Shown piece after piece: positions 8,360 to 17,159 of a stretch of DNA of 64,000 nucleotides (position 1 is the stretch's first letter; each line of letters begins with the position of its first letter). The translations under genes and the position numbers were made by a program. The stretch spans positions 1,481,572 to 1,545,571 of the forward strand of contig CP130629.1 in the NCBI GenBank assembly GCA_030644725.1. The letters run 5' to 3'. This DNA is from Candidatus Electrothrix communis (GTDB lineage Bacteria > Desulfobacterota > Desulfobulbia > Desulfobulbales > Desulfobulbaceae). The notes beneath the pieces are model-generated. The model saw only the letters and a list, made by a program, of their open reading frames with translations, did no database searches and was not told the origin of the DNA.

Positions 8360-9423
8360 GCGACTCTCTGCTCACCCGAATCCTTCTTTCCTGGTTTGCC
8401 GCAAATCAACGCCCGCTGCCCTGGCGCAATGAATATCGTCCCTATCATGTCTGGATCTCCGAGATCATGGGGCAACAGACCCAGATGGAACGGGTTGTTA
8501 CCTATTTTAGTAATTGGATCAGACAATTCCCGGATATCCCAACCTTGGCTGTAGCCCCGGAACAGGAGGTCATCAAGGCATGGGAAGGACTGGGCTATTA
8601 CAGCCGGGTGCGGAACATCCGCAAAGCTGCTGACATTCTGGTGCAGGAATACGGAGCAGAACTGCCGGAAGATGAGTCGCAACTCCTTGCCCTGCCCGGT
8701 ATCGGCCCCTACACGACAGCCGCCATTCTTTCCATCGCCTTTAACCGTGCGGTCCCCCTGTTGGATGCCAATGTGGAACGCATCCTCTGCCGGATTGATG
8801 ATATCGACCTGCCGGTAAAGCAGGCAACGACCCGAAAACTGCTGCTGCAACGCTGCTCTGATCTTCTTCCACAAGATAATGCTCGGAATTTCAATCAGGC
8901 CCTGATGGAATTCGGTGCATTAATCTGTACCCCGAAAAAACCTGCCTGCCCGACCTGCCCGCTTCAGCAGCACTGCCGTTCCTATGCACGGGATATAGTT
9001 GATCTCCGCCCCATCCCTGGCAAAAAGGAAAAGCGGATTGACATCTCCATGGCCTGCGGCATTATTCAGCATAACGACCGCTTCTATATCCAGCAGCGAC
9101 TGAAAAAAGATGTCTGGGGCGGTTTATGGGAATTCCCTGGCGGACGTCTCAAGGAAGGAGAAACACCTGAGCAGGCCGCTGTCCGAGAGATTATTGAGGA
9201 AACAGAATTTCAAGTGGCTGATTTGCGTCCCTTTGCCACGGCGGTCCATCATTACACAAAGTACCGGGTTACCTTGGAGGCCTTTTTCTGCACCTTGCAG
9301 GATAATCAATCAGTGGAGCCTGTCCTCCATGCCGCAAGCCAGTACAAATGGGTTACCTTTAACGAATTAAGTACCTTTGCCTTTCCTGCTGGCCATCGCC
9401 AGTTGATTGAAAAAATGGGTTGA
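8356..9423 (+). CDS. mutY: A/G-specific adenine DNA glycosylase MutY with C-terminal Nudix-like domain
   Basis: Removes adenine mispaired with 8-oxoguanine in base-excision repair. The N-terminal HhH-GPD domain has the catalytic Glu at residue 36 (WISEIMGQQTQ), the helix-hairpin-helix LLALPGIGPYTTAAILSIAF, and the catalytic Asp in LLDANVERIL (about 136). A [4Fe-4S] cluster loop follows with Cys at about 191, 198, 201 and 207 (CTPKKPACPTCPLQQHC). The C-terminal domain is Nudix-like, and unusually its Nudix box is nearly complete: GGRLKEGETPEQAAVREIIE then ETEF, with E in place of the last G. The ATG follows a GGAGGTTCC ribosome binding site and overlaps the previous gene (ATGA). Confidence 0.95.
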   Translation: MSDSLLTRILLSWFAANQRPLPWRNEYRPYHVWISEIMGQQTQMERVVTYFSNWIRQFPDIPTLAVAPEQEVIKAWEGLGYYSRVRNIRKAADILVQEYGAELPEDESQLLALPGIGPYTTAAILSIAFNRAVPLLDANVERILCRIDDIDLPVKQATTRKLLLQRCSDLLPQDNARNFNQALMEFGALICTPKKPACPTCPLQQHCRSYARDIVDLRPIPGKKEKRIDISMACGIIQHNDRFYIQQRLKKDVWGGLWEFPGGRLKEGETPEQAAVREIIEETEFQVADLRPFATAVHHYTKYRVTLEAFFCTLQDNQSVEPVLHAASQYKWVTFNELSTFAFPAGHRQLIEKMG

Positions 9424-9533
9424 ACACATGCGCTGAATTTTACAGGTACTGTAGGGGTAGCCCCCTGTGATTACCCTTTATCATTCTTGGGCAGGCACAG
9501 GGCTCTGCCCCTTCAATAAACAAGGAGAAACCT

Positions 9534-9749
9534 ATGAAGATCACCATTGAATATTGCACTGCGTGAAACTACAAGCCCCGAGCCTCCGGTCTGGAGGCTG
9601 CATTGAAAAAAGAATTTGGTGCTGAGGTTGAACTGATCCCCGGTTCCGGTGGCGTATTCACTGTCTGCGCGGACGGCAAACAGGTGTATTCCAAACATGA
9701 AACCGGGCGTTTTCCCGATGACGGGGAGATTTTCGGGTTGCTTCGGTAA
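9534..9749 (+). CDS. SelW-like Rdx-family selenoprotein (UGA = selenocysteine at residue 11)
   Basis: A 71-codon gene with one in-frame TGA at 9564-9566, which is why standard ORF calling misses it. The translation starts MKITIEYCTAUNYKPRASGL (U = selenocysteine) and continues EAALKKEFGAEVELIPGSGG, VFTVCADGKQVYSKHETGRF, PDDGEIFGLLR, stop TAA. This matches the SelW/SelT/SelH (Rdx) thioredoxin-like family: an N-terminal beta strand, the redox motif C-x-x-U directly after it, then NYKPRA. The C-terminal half has the family pattern of Phe-Pro-Asp followed by a short hydrophobic end. The ATG has GGAG 8 bp upstream. A strong SECIS-type hairpin lies just after the UGA. The protein is probably a small cytosolic selenol redox protein; its physiological partner is unknown. 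It lies 110 bp after mutY. Confidence 0.9.
9581..9599 (+). promoter_or_regulatory. Bacterial SECIS element inside the selenoprotein gene
   Basis: AGCCTCC (9581-9587) pairs perfectly with GGAGGCT (9593-9599) around the loop GGTCT. The loop is the same GGUCU pentamer as in the E. coli fdhF SECIS, where SelB recognises the G-U of the loop. The loop begins 22 nt after the UGA, compatible with bacterial spacing. The stem-loop is within the coding frame, as expected for bacteria. Confidence 0.88.
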
Positions 9750-9760
9750 AATTACTTTGT

Positions 9761-9782
9761 GCCCGGTGCGGTACTGCCGGGC
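9761..9782 (+). terminator. Hairpin after the selenoprotein gene
   Basis: GCCCGG (9761-9766) and CCGGGC (9777-9782) form a six-pair GC stem 11 bp after the stop codon. No run of T follows directly, so it may act as a weak or Rho-assisted end. The rest of 9783-10005 shows no gene; it contains the leader of the DUF900 protein. Confidence 0.35.
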
Positions 9783-10005
9783 TTATGCCCCTTCGCCCTT
9801 TGCTTTTTCTACTGCCAGCAGGGTATGTTCACCTCTTGCGGGGAGCCGCCCACATTTTCTTCTAGGTGGCTGAATAGAACATTAAACAACCTGACTTCAA
9901 GACTAACGACTTTATTCCCCTGAAGTTACTTTCTTCTTGATTTCCCACCGACAGCCCTGTTAACTAACAATAGTTCTCTAACAAGAAAAACAAGGAGGAA
10001 AAGCC

Positions 10006-11685
10006 ATGAAACTAACATCTTTAACACAGACCTTATTTTTATTTTTGTTGTCAGTCTGTACCGTCCAAGCTGCTCCAGCTTTGACCGAAATTGAGCGTCA
10101 CCCATTTTATAAGCCCCCTGTCATAACAGTGAACGAGCTTAGAGTCATGATGCAGACTCAACAGAGCTCTATCATGGAGGGAATGAAAAAGGCTGGTCAC
10201 TCAGAAGTGTTTGGCGCACTTATGCAGCAATTTCCTCATGCAAAAATTTCCACGGTCGAATACCAACCCGGAGAAACTTTTCGCTGGATACTATACAGGT
10301 CGAACGGGGCTGGAGAAGTTAAAGCAGCAATGGCTATCGTCTGGGACGGAAATACGCCTTTAAAAAGTTATGAGTTCTTTATTGATACTGGCGGTAAACG
10401 CTATACCTTTGCTGTACCTCTTTTAACGGGCAATTTAGCTTTAAAAGATATTTTCGTTATCAAGACAGTGACTAAGGTAATTGAAAAAATCGTGACAGTT
10501 CCTAGCCCAGAGAGAATTGTTGAAAAAATCGTTGAAATTCAAGGTCCTGAGAGGATTATTGAAAAAATTGTGCAAGTTCCTGGTCCGGAGAGAATTGTGC
10601 ATGTTCCTGGTCCGGAGAGGATTGTGGAAGTTCCTGTTTCTGAAACTGAATTTGCGCTCAAGAAAAAGCTTCCAAACTACACTGAAATGAGCGTTTTTTT
10701 TGCAACTGATAGAAAAGAAAATGTCCACTCAGATGATGTCAAATCGCGTTTCACCGGGCAGACTGGAGATGCAATAAAGTACGGTATTACCAAGGTAAGT
10801 ATTCCTGAAGGTCATAAAACAGGTGTCCTTAGGTCCCCCTCATGGTTACGATTTGAATTCCGAGAAAACCCGAAAAAACATGTTGTACTACTCAACATAG
10901 ATGTACTCGATAAATCGTCATATTATCAGCTTCTTTCTCAACTAGTTAGTAAGTCACCTGAAAAAAGTGCGTTTGTGTATATTCACGGATTTAATGTTTC
11001 CTTTGAGGATGCTGCCCGCCGTACCGCCCAAATGGCCTTTGATCTTAATTTTAATGGAGTTCCTGTATTTTATAGCTGGCCGACAGATGGGGGGAAGCCA
11101 CATCACTATCTTAACGCTGAAGAAAATATTAGATGGTCTAAGGCAAACATTAAAAGATTTCTAAAAGACTTTGTCTGGAAATCCAAGGCAGAGAATATAT
11201 ACCTAATTGCTCATAGTATGGGAACAAGAGGTTTGACGGAAGCCTATGTTGATTTGATCAAGGAACGACCTGAGTTACGTTATCGTTTCAAGGAAATAAT
11301 CTTAGCGGCTCCTGATATCGATGTGAAAGTATTCAATCGTGATATCGCTCCGGTCTTCGCACAGGCAAACAGTACGCCTGTGACTCTTTATGCTTCATCA
11401 GATGATGTCGCCCTCATGCTCTCTTCAATAGTCCATATGGGGCCATCAAGGCTTGGTGATTCTCGTGAAGGAATCCATGTGTTCCCAGGCATTGAAAGCA
11501 TTGATGCTTCAAATGTAGCAACCAGTTTTTTAGAACATTCATATTATGGAGATAGTGAATCAATTATTTCCGACATAGAAAACCTTATCACTACTCGAAA
11601 ACGTGCAGGCAAACGAGAACAAGAGAACAAAAAATTAATCAGGCGTTCCAATCCCAAGGGGATCTATTGGAAATTTAATGAGTAA
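10006..11685 (+). CDS. Secreted alpha/beta hydrolase, DUF900 family, with a VPGPERIV repeat stalk
   Basis: A 559-residue exported protein. A Sec signal peptide (MKLTSLTQTLFLFLLSVCTV then QAAPA) precedes a beta-rich N-terminal domain (to about residue 150). Residues about 153-212 are a repetitive linker built from units of the type EKIV-VPGPERIV (six imperfect copies). The C-terminal part is a DUF900 alpha/beta hydrolase: MSVFFATDRKE, FVYIHGFNVSFEDAARRTAQ (oxyanion region), and the nucleophile elbow IAHSMGTRG with Ser at about 404. Substrate and role are unknown; the linker could hold the enzyme away from the membrane or cell wall. The start follows AGGAGG and the gene ends at a good terminator. 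It converges on the RND pump gene. Confidence 0.8.
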   Translation: MKLTSLTQTLFLFLLSVCTVQAAPALTEIERHPFYKPPVITVNELRVMMQTQQSSIMEGMKKAGHSEVFGALMQQFPHAKISTVEYQPGETFRWILYRSNGAGEVKAAMAIVWDGNTPLKSYEFFIDTGGKRYTFAVPLLTGNLALKDIFVIKTVTKVIEKIVTVPSPERIVEKIVEIQGPERIIEKIVQVPGPERIVHVPGPERIVEVPVSETEFALKKKLPNYTEMSVFFATDRKENVHSDDVKSRFTGQTGDAIKYGITKVSIPEGHKTGVLRSPSWLRFEFRENPKKHVVLLNIDVLDKSSYYQLLSQLVSKSPEKSAFVYIHGFNVSFEDAARRTAQMAFDLNFNGVPVFYSWPTDGGKPHHYLNAEENIRWSKANIKRFLKDFVWKSKAENIYLIAHSMGTRGLTEAYVDLIKERPELRYRFKEIILAAPDIDVKVFNRDIAPVFAQANSTPVTLYASSDDVALMLSSIVHMGPSRLGDSREGIHVFPGIESIDASNVATSFLEHSYYGDSESIISDIENLITTRKRAGKREQENKKLIRRSNPKGIYWKFNE

Positions 11686-11715
11686 TAACATTCTGAAGTT
11701 AAAATAATATTGTAA

Positions 11716-11750
11716 TCGGGTATACGCATTGTGCGTAACCCGGTTTTTTA
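11716..11750 (+). terminator. Rho-independent terminator of the DUF900 gene
   Basis: CGGGT-A-TACGCA pairs with TGCGTA-ACCCG around a three-base loop, with one bulged A, followed by GTTTTTTA. This is a standard stem plus U-tract 30 bp after the stop codon of the DUF900 hydrolase gene. Confidence 0.85.
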
Positions 11751-11837
11751 TCGACTTTGAGACTCGAATTTGCCCTCTCCCGCTCATCAATAAGCTGCCG
11801 TACCAGCACCTCGGCCCCACTGGCTTTTAATGCCAAA

Positions 11838-14800
11838 TTATCCCTCCCTCCCCACCAAATCATAATAAATCATATACAAAACAGGCATAAGCACCAGAAT
11901 CACCAAGGTGGTGAACAGAATCCCATACCCCAAAGAAAGGGCCATAGGAACAAGAAAACGGGCCTGCACCGACTCCTCAAAGATCATCGGAGCAAGGCCG
12001 AAAAAAGTGGTCAGCGAGGTGAGCATGATAGGCCGGAAGCGCCGGGCCGCACCGTTCAGAGCCGCCTCAAAGGGCGTCATGCCCAGATCCCGATAGCGAT
12101 TCGCCGTGACCATGAACACCAGGCTATCGTTGATCACCACACCGCAAAGGGCGATCATCCCGAACAGCGAGATAATACTCAGGTTATAGCCCATAATAAC
12201 ATGGCCGAGCAGAGCACTGAGCAGACCAAAGGGAATAGAGATCATCACCATCAAGGACTGGATATAGCTGCGAAAGAGCACTGCCAGCAGGCAGAAGATG
12301 GCAGCCATGCTGAAACATAGGCCCGTAAGCAATTCATTCAAGGCCTTGCCTTTTTCCCGCTGCTGACCTGCAAAGGAATAACTCAGTCCGTTATAGCGGG
12401 CAACCAGCTCTGGTAAGAAATCCTTTTTCAGGGCCGCAAGGATCTTATTTTCATTGGCCTTGCCCGCAACCACATTGGCAGTGACATCCAGAACCCGCCG
12501 ACCGTCCACCCGCTCAATTTTGGTGTAGGCCCGGCCCTGAATCACCTTGGCAGCCCGGTTCAGGGGCATTTCACCGCCGTCGGGCGTGCGCAGAAGCAGC
12601 TTTTCCAGATGAAGAAGCGAATTGCGCTCGTCCTCGGGCAAACGGACCACCACCTTAACCTCGTTGCGGCCCCGTTGCTGACGCAGGACTTCCGCACCGT
12701 AAAAGGCATGACGAACTTGCCGCCCCAGATCTCTGGCTGTCAAGCCAGCGGCTCGGCCTTCGGGCAGCATCTTGAAGTCGTACTGAGGCTTGCCTTGGGC
12801 AAAGCCGTCATTAATATCCGTCACCCCTTCGTAACGAGAAACCGCCTCGGCCAGATCAGCAGCAGCCAGCTCCAAGGTCGTCGGATCTGGATGGCTCAAC
12901 TCAATATTAATGGCCGCAGCCCCGCCCGGTCCCACCAGGAAATCAAAGAAAAGTTTTTCCAGACCGGCAATCTCGCCCACCTCTTGACGCCAGGCCGTAC
13001 TGAAGTCCCGAGTGGTCACGCTTCGTTCATTCTGCGGCACCAAGGTAATGGAGACCTCAGCGGCATTACTCCCTCCTTTGCCGATATCTGTTCGCATTCC
13101 GATCATGATTGACTGACCGCCGTTCTTTTCCAAGGCACGAATCCCGCCCAGCTCAACCTGACGAACCACCCGCTTCACCTCATCCATGCTCACACCATAG
13201 GGAAGTTCAATCTCGGCATCAATGGAATCAGTCTCGATTCTCGGACGAAAAGAAAAATTAATGTGTCCGCTGTCCCAATAAGCATACCCGATAACCAGCA
13301 CAGCCAAGGCCAGGGCCGCAACCACATAGCGTCCTGACAGGCTCAGGCGGAGCAGCCACGTAAAGGGACCGTTAATAAAACGATCCAACAGGCGATCGCA
13401 AAAAATCGGGATTTTGCCGAGCAGCCGTAACAGCCAGTTGCTCTTTTCCTGCTTGGGATAATTAAGATGAGCCGGCAGGATGTAGAGACACTCAACCAGA
13501 GAGAGAAGAAAAACCGAGATAACCACCTCCGGCAGCACAGAAAAAAAGCGCCCTGTGGAGCCGGAGACAAAAAGCAGCGGCAGAAAGGCAATAATATTCG
13601 TGGCCACAGCAATCAGAACCGGAGCAGACATGTCTATCACCCCGGTGAACGCAGCGCGGTACGGGACCAAGCCTTCCTCTCGCTTATGGTAGATATTTTC
13701 ACCCACGACAACCGCATCATCCACCACAATGCCCAAGGTGATGATAAAGGCGAACATGGAAATCATATTGATACTGCCGCCGACAAAGTAGAGGATAAGG
13801 ATGGAGCCGATAATAGAGATGGGAATCCCCATAGACACCCAGAAGGCCAGCCTGGGTTCCAAAAAAAGCCCCAAGGTGACCATAACCAGGAGCAAGCCAA
13901 GAGCACCGTTGCGTAAGAGAAGATCCAGGCGATCCTTATACATCTCAGACCGGTCCCGCGAGGCGGTGAGCTGCACCCCGGCGGGCAGGGTCGGAGCCAA
14001 TTCATCCATGTAGGCATGCACAGCCTCGGAGATCTCAATAGGGGTTTGGTCGCCGGTGCGATAGACGGAAAGCGTAACGGCCCGCTTGCCATTGTACCAG
14101 GCCTCGCGATCAGTTTCGGCAAAGCCCTCTCGAATGGTTGCGATGCTGCTCAGGGGCAGTTCCGTTCCGTCCTGTTGACTGATCACCTTCAGATTGCTGA
14201 ATTCAAGGGCTGTTTCCCGCCGCTCGCTGGTACGCAACAGGATTTCGCCACCTTGGGTTTTGATCCCGCCAGCAGGAATATCCACAGCTGCCTTGCGCAC
14301 GGTGTCTGCCACTTCCTCCAAGGTCAAATTATGGGCCCGCAGGACATGCTGCGGCACTTCAATGGCCAGCTCCGGAGCACGGGTTCCGCCCAGTTCCACT
14401 TGATTAATCTGCGGCAGCCTGATTAAGTCTTCGCGCACAGTTTCAGCCAACCCGAACAGACTGTACTCGTCAAGATCACCGTACAAGGCCAAACGGAGGA
14501 CCTCACGACGTCTGCTCAGCAGACTGACTGTGGGACGTTCCACATCGTCAGGAAAGGAGGTGATCCGATCAATCCCGTTCTTGATCTCCTGAAGAGACTT
14601 ATCCGGATTAACGCCGGAGAGCAGCTCGACCCGTACCGAGGCCGATCCTTCATTGGCTGTGGAGGTCACCCGCTCGATATTCTCCAGGCTGCGGATCTCC
14701 TCTTCCATCGCCAGGATAATCCCCTGTTCCACCTCTTCCGGACTGGCTCCGGGATAGCTCATGGAAATATTGACGATGTCCAGATCGTAGCTGGGAAAAA

Positions 14801-14939
14801 CCTCCTTGGTTATCCTGTTGGCGGCAATCAGCCCGCCGATAACAAAAAGAAACATGAGCAGGTTGGCGGCAACGTGGTTGCCTGCCATCCAGGCTATGAG
14901 GCCGGAGGGTTGGGAGGATGGGATATCAGTTCTGTTCAT
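11838..14939 (-). CDS. RND efflux pump inner-membrane subunit (AcrB/HAE family)
   Basis: Proton-driven inner-membrane pump of the RND superfamily, 1033 residues, full length. It has the canonical layout: TM1 at the N terminus (NHVAANLLMFLFVIGGLIAA), the first periplasmic porter domain (MSYPGASPEEVEQGIILAME), and TM2-6 with a relay-helix acidic motif (FIITLGIVVDDAVVVGENIY). Then come a second porter domain (RVDGRRVLDVTANVVAG) and TM8-12 (MIALCGVVINDSLVFMVTAN). It probably works with the periplasmic adaptor and outer-membrane factor encoded at 17.1-19.9 kb on the same strand, although a nuclease-family gene and a FecR-like gene separate them. Substrates are unknown. Confidence 0.93.
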   Translation of the reverse strand: MNRTDIPSSQPSGLIAWMAGNHVAANLLMFLFVIGGLIAANRITKEVFPSYDLDIVNISMSYPGASPEEVEQGIILAMEEEIRSLENIERVTSTANEGSASVRVELLSGVNPDKSLQEIKNGIDRITSFPDDVERPTVSLLSRRREVLRLALYGDLDEYSLFGLAETVREDLIRLPQINQVELGGTRAPELAIEVPQHVLRAHNLTLEEVADTVRKAAVDIPAGGIKTQGGEILLRTSERRETALEFSNLKVISQQDGTELPLSSIATIREGFAETDREAWYNGKRAVTLSVYRTGDQTPIEISEAVHAYMDELAPTLPAGVQLTASRDRSEMYKDRLDLLLRNGALGLLLVMVTLGLFLEPRLAFWVSMGIPISIIGSILILYFVGGSINMISMFAFIITLGIVVDDAVVVGENIYHKREEGLVPYRAAFTGVIDMSAPVLIAVATNIIAFLPLLFVSGSTGRFFSVLPEVVISVFLLSLVECLYILPAHLNYPKQEKSNWLLRLLGKIPIFCDRLLDRFINGPFTWLLRLSLSGRYVVAALALAVLVIGYAYWDSGHINFSFRPRIETDSIDAEIELPYGVSMDEVKRVVRQVELGGIRALEKNGGQSIMIGMRTDIGKGGSNAAEVSITLVPQNERSVTTRDFSTAWRQEVGEIAGLEKLFFDFLVGPGGAAAINIELSHPDPTTLELAAADLAEAVSRYEGVTDINDGFAQGKPQYDFKMLPEGRAAGLTARDLGRQVRHAFYGAEVLRQQRGRNEVKVVVRLPEDERNSLLHLEKLLLRTPDGGEMPLNRAAKVIQGRAYTKIERVDGRRVLDVTANVVAGKANENKILAALKKDFLPELVARYNGLSYSFAGQQREKGKALNELLTGLCFSMAAIFCLLAVLFRSYIQSLMVMISIPFGLLSALLGHVIMGYNLSIISLFGMIALCGVVINDSLVFMVTANRYRDLGMTPFEAALNGAARRFRPIMLTSLTTFFGLAPMIFEESVQARFLVPMALSLGYGILFTTLVILVLMPVLYMIYYDLVGREG

Positions 14940-15199
14940 TGAAATATGCTCTTACAGACAGTCTTTTTTAAAGGGTTATCTTTTGAAGGTGGGTGCGCAA
15001 ATGACAAGGGGGCTACGATCACTTACTCAACGCAATACTTTTCGCAATACTTTTAGTAACCTGCATATTTTTAACTCTCAAGTCAGACAGGCACCCCTTG
15101 ACTCTATCCCTTTTTCATGTCATTACATCTGGGAAACACAATACAGCAAGAGACTCAACAAACACCCAAGTCGCCAACATATCTAACATATTAATAAAA

Positions 15200-16078
15200 A
15201 TGACAAAGCCAATAAAGAATTCCCTGTTCTTCAAGGCCATCATCCTAGGAATGATATCCCTTCTGCCGACAGCCAGCTCCGCGACTGATTATAGCCCCAT
15301 CACCCTGCTCCAATTCCTGGAAACAGAACATTCTCCTCGCTTCTCCTTGTTACCGGACTCTTTCACTCTTGCAGACAACTTTAAGCGGATCTCAACCTCT
15401 TCGTACGCTGGCGCGGTCGTCCACGTACAGGGGACAGCGTATGTTTATCATTCCGGAGAAAGAATAATCTACAAACTCAAAAGGAACCTGCCCGTTTTCA
15501 CTGGGGACACCTTGGTTACCGATAAGGAAAGCAGCCTCACCTTGCAGATGATTGATGATTCCACCCTAGTCCTTGCAGCCCAAACCAAGCTAACCATTGA
15601 CAAAACCCTGGTCAGGGTCAAGCTTCGAGATACTCTGTTGCGATTGTTTTTCGGCAAGATCCGAGCTTTGGTAGAAAAACTTTCAGGAGATTATATAATC
15701 AGGACACCGAATGTCTTTATCGGTGTACGAGGAACTGATTTTGCGGTGGCAGTAGCACCTGCTCCATTAACTAAGCGGCATGCACAAGAAAAACAACCGC
15801 CAGCAGGGATCCTGACAGCGGTCCTCACAGGAGGAAAGCAATCAACGGTTGAGCTTACGGGCACCTTTGGTCCCCCGATTAAAGTGAAGCCCTCCTCTGT
15901 CGCTGGCGTACACACAGGAGACCAAGTGGCAGGGCCGATGTACGTCGGACCTGCCGCAATTCCTTTGCTCCAAAAAATTGCTTCACTTTCCGCAAAGAAA
16001 CCCCTTTCAGCCAGTGCTCCCTGCTGGCCTTTCCCGAGCAAAATAAATCGATTGAAATATTTCAAGATGTGCCAATAA
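15200..16078 (+). CDS. FecR-domain exported protein
   Basis: A protein of about 292 residues with an N-terminal signal or membrane anchor (KNSLFFKAIILGMISLLPTA then SSA) and a FecR domain. The domain is recognisable from VHVQGTAYVYHSGERIIYKL, NLPVFTGDTLVTDKESSLTL, then ALVEKLSGDYIIRTPNVFIG and VRGTDFAVAV, which is the typical 'threshold/tag - V-A-x-R-GT-D' ending. FecR-type domains occur in regulators of surface signalling and in stand-alone envelope proteins; with no sigma factor or TonB receptor nearby this is the stand-alone type. I chose the ATG at 15200 because it opens the signal sequence; an upstream in-frame ATG at 15098 would add 34 polar residues. The C-terminal third is Pro/Ala-rich and unassigned. 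Confidence 0.78.
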   Translation: MTKPIKNSLFFKAIILGMISLLPTASSATDYSPITLLQFLETEHSPRFSLLPDSFTLADNFKRISTSSYAGAVVHVQGTAYVYHSGERIIYKLKRNLPVFTGDTLVTDKESSLTLQMIDDSTLVLAAQTKLTIDKTLVRVKLRDTLLRLFFGKIRALVEKLSGDYIIRTPNVFIGVRGTDFAVAVAPAPLTKRHAQEKQPPAGILTAVLTGGKQSTVELTGTFGPPIKVKPSSVAGVHTGDQVAGPMYVGPAAIPLLQKIASLSAKKPLSASAPCWPFPSKINRLKYFKMCQ

Positions 16079-16115
16079 AAAAGTCCTCACCGATAATTTC
16101 GATAAGATCGGATCC

Positions 16116-17159
16116 TTATTGCAGCTCCTTACTCAATTCCGCCTCAATTTCTTCAATTGAGGGCAGACTTGACTTCAGGTTTTCAGGCAAAGCCTGGGTC
16201 AGTTGATATTCAGAAACACCTATGGGTTTATGGATATCACTGAGGGCATATTCAGCAACCAGGGTATCCCTGTTTTTGCACAGGAGTATACCGATGCTTG
16301 GTTCATCTTCCGGGCTTTTCAGCTGCTGATCCACTGCCTTGAGGTAGAAATTCATTTTCCCGGCATGCTCCGGTTCAAAGTCCCCGGTTTTGAGTTCCAC
16401 AACCACATAGCAGTGAAGCCGGGTATGATAAAAAAGCAGGTCAAGAAAGAAATCCCGCTCTCCCACCTGCAAAGCCACCTGTCGGCCCACATAAGCGAAA
16501 CCGGCACCAAGCTCCAGAAGAAACTGCGTGATATGCTGCACAAGTCCCAATTCCAGATCCCGCTCATTATACTCCTTGGTCAAGGACAGAAAATCAAAAA
16601 CATAGGGGTCTTTGAGGGTTTGCTGAGCAAGGTCGGACTGAGGAGCGGCAAGGGTTCGGGAAAAATTACTGACCGCCTTGCCCTCCCGTTGCCAGAGACC
16701 GCTTTCCAGCTGGTGCAGCAAAACATTGCGGCTCCAGTTATGTTCCAGCGTGTTACTGACATAATAAACCGCTTCTTCAACAGACGCACATTTACTGACA
16801 ATGGCGATATTATGGCCCCAGGGTATCCGGGTAAATTGGGCAACAGCCTGTTGCCCAATTGCTTCGCGTTGATTCCAGAAAAGAAACCATTGGCGTATGT
16901 ATTTAATATTACGCTGCGAGAAACCTTTCACGTTTGGAAATTCGGTCCGCAAATCATTGCTTAACTGTTTCAGAAAACCCTCTCCCCATTGCGTCATCTT
17001 TTGTTTTTCGACAATATCCGCGCCCAACTGCCAATAAAATTGCAGCAATTCCTGATTAACCGCAACAATCGCCTTAAGCTGAGCCTGACGAAATTTAGTT
17101 TTCAGTTGACAAAACCAACTCTTATATTCTTTCGTCTGAAACAACACCTCACTTCCCAT
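16116..17159 (-). CDS. DUF1016/YhcG-family PD-(D/E)XK nuclease domain protein
   Basis: A 347-residue protein of the YhcG/DUF1016 family. The N-terminal half is helical with the family signature LKAIVAVNQELLQFYWQLGA then FLKQLSNDLRTEFPNVKGFS and QRNIKYIRQW. The C-terminal half has the PD-(D/E)XK nuclease core: YVGRQVALQVGERDFFLDLL (catalytic D) and YVVVELKTGDFEPEHAGKMN (E-x-K). Related proteins occur in restriction loci and defence islands, but the molecular role is not settled. Its ATG lies within the end of the adaptor gene (11-bp overlap) behind GGAGG, so it is translationally coupled to an efflux adaptor, which is an odd partner. It may be a later insertion into the efflux operon. Confidence 0.88.
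   Translation of the reverse strand: MGSEVLFQTKEYKSWFCQLKTKFRQAQLKAIVAVNQELLQFYWQLGADIVEKQKMTQWGEGFLKQLSNDLRTEFPNVKGFSQRNIKYIRQWFLFWNQREAIGQQAVAQFTRIPWGHNIAIVSKCASVEEAVYYVSNTLEHNWSRNVLLHQLESGLWQREGKAVSNFSRTLAAPQSDLAQQTLKDPYVFDFLSLTKEYNERDLELGLVQHITQFLLELGAGFAYVGRQVALQVGERDFFLDLLFYHTRLHCYVVVELKTGDFEPEHAGKMNFYLKAVDQQLKSPEDEPSIGILLCKNRDTLVAEYALSDIHKPIGVSEYQLTQALPENLKSSLPSIEEIEAELSKELQ

Noticed and set aside
9649..9873. A 74-codon plus-strand frame over the selenoprotein gene.
   Set aside because: It is out of frame with the SelW-like translation and has no features; the UGA-containing frame explains the sequence.
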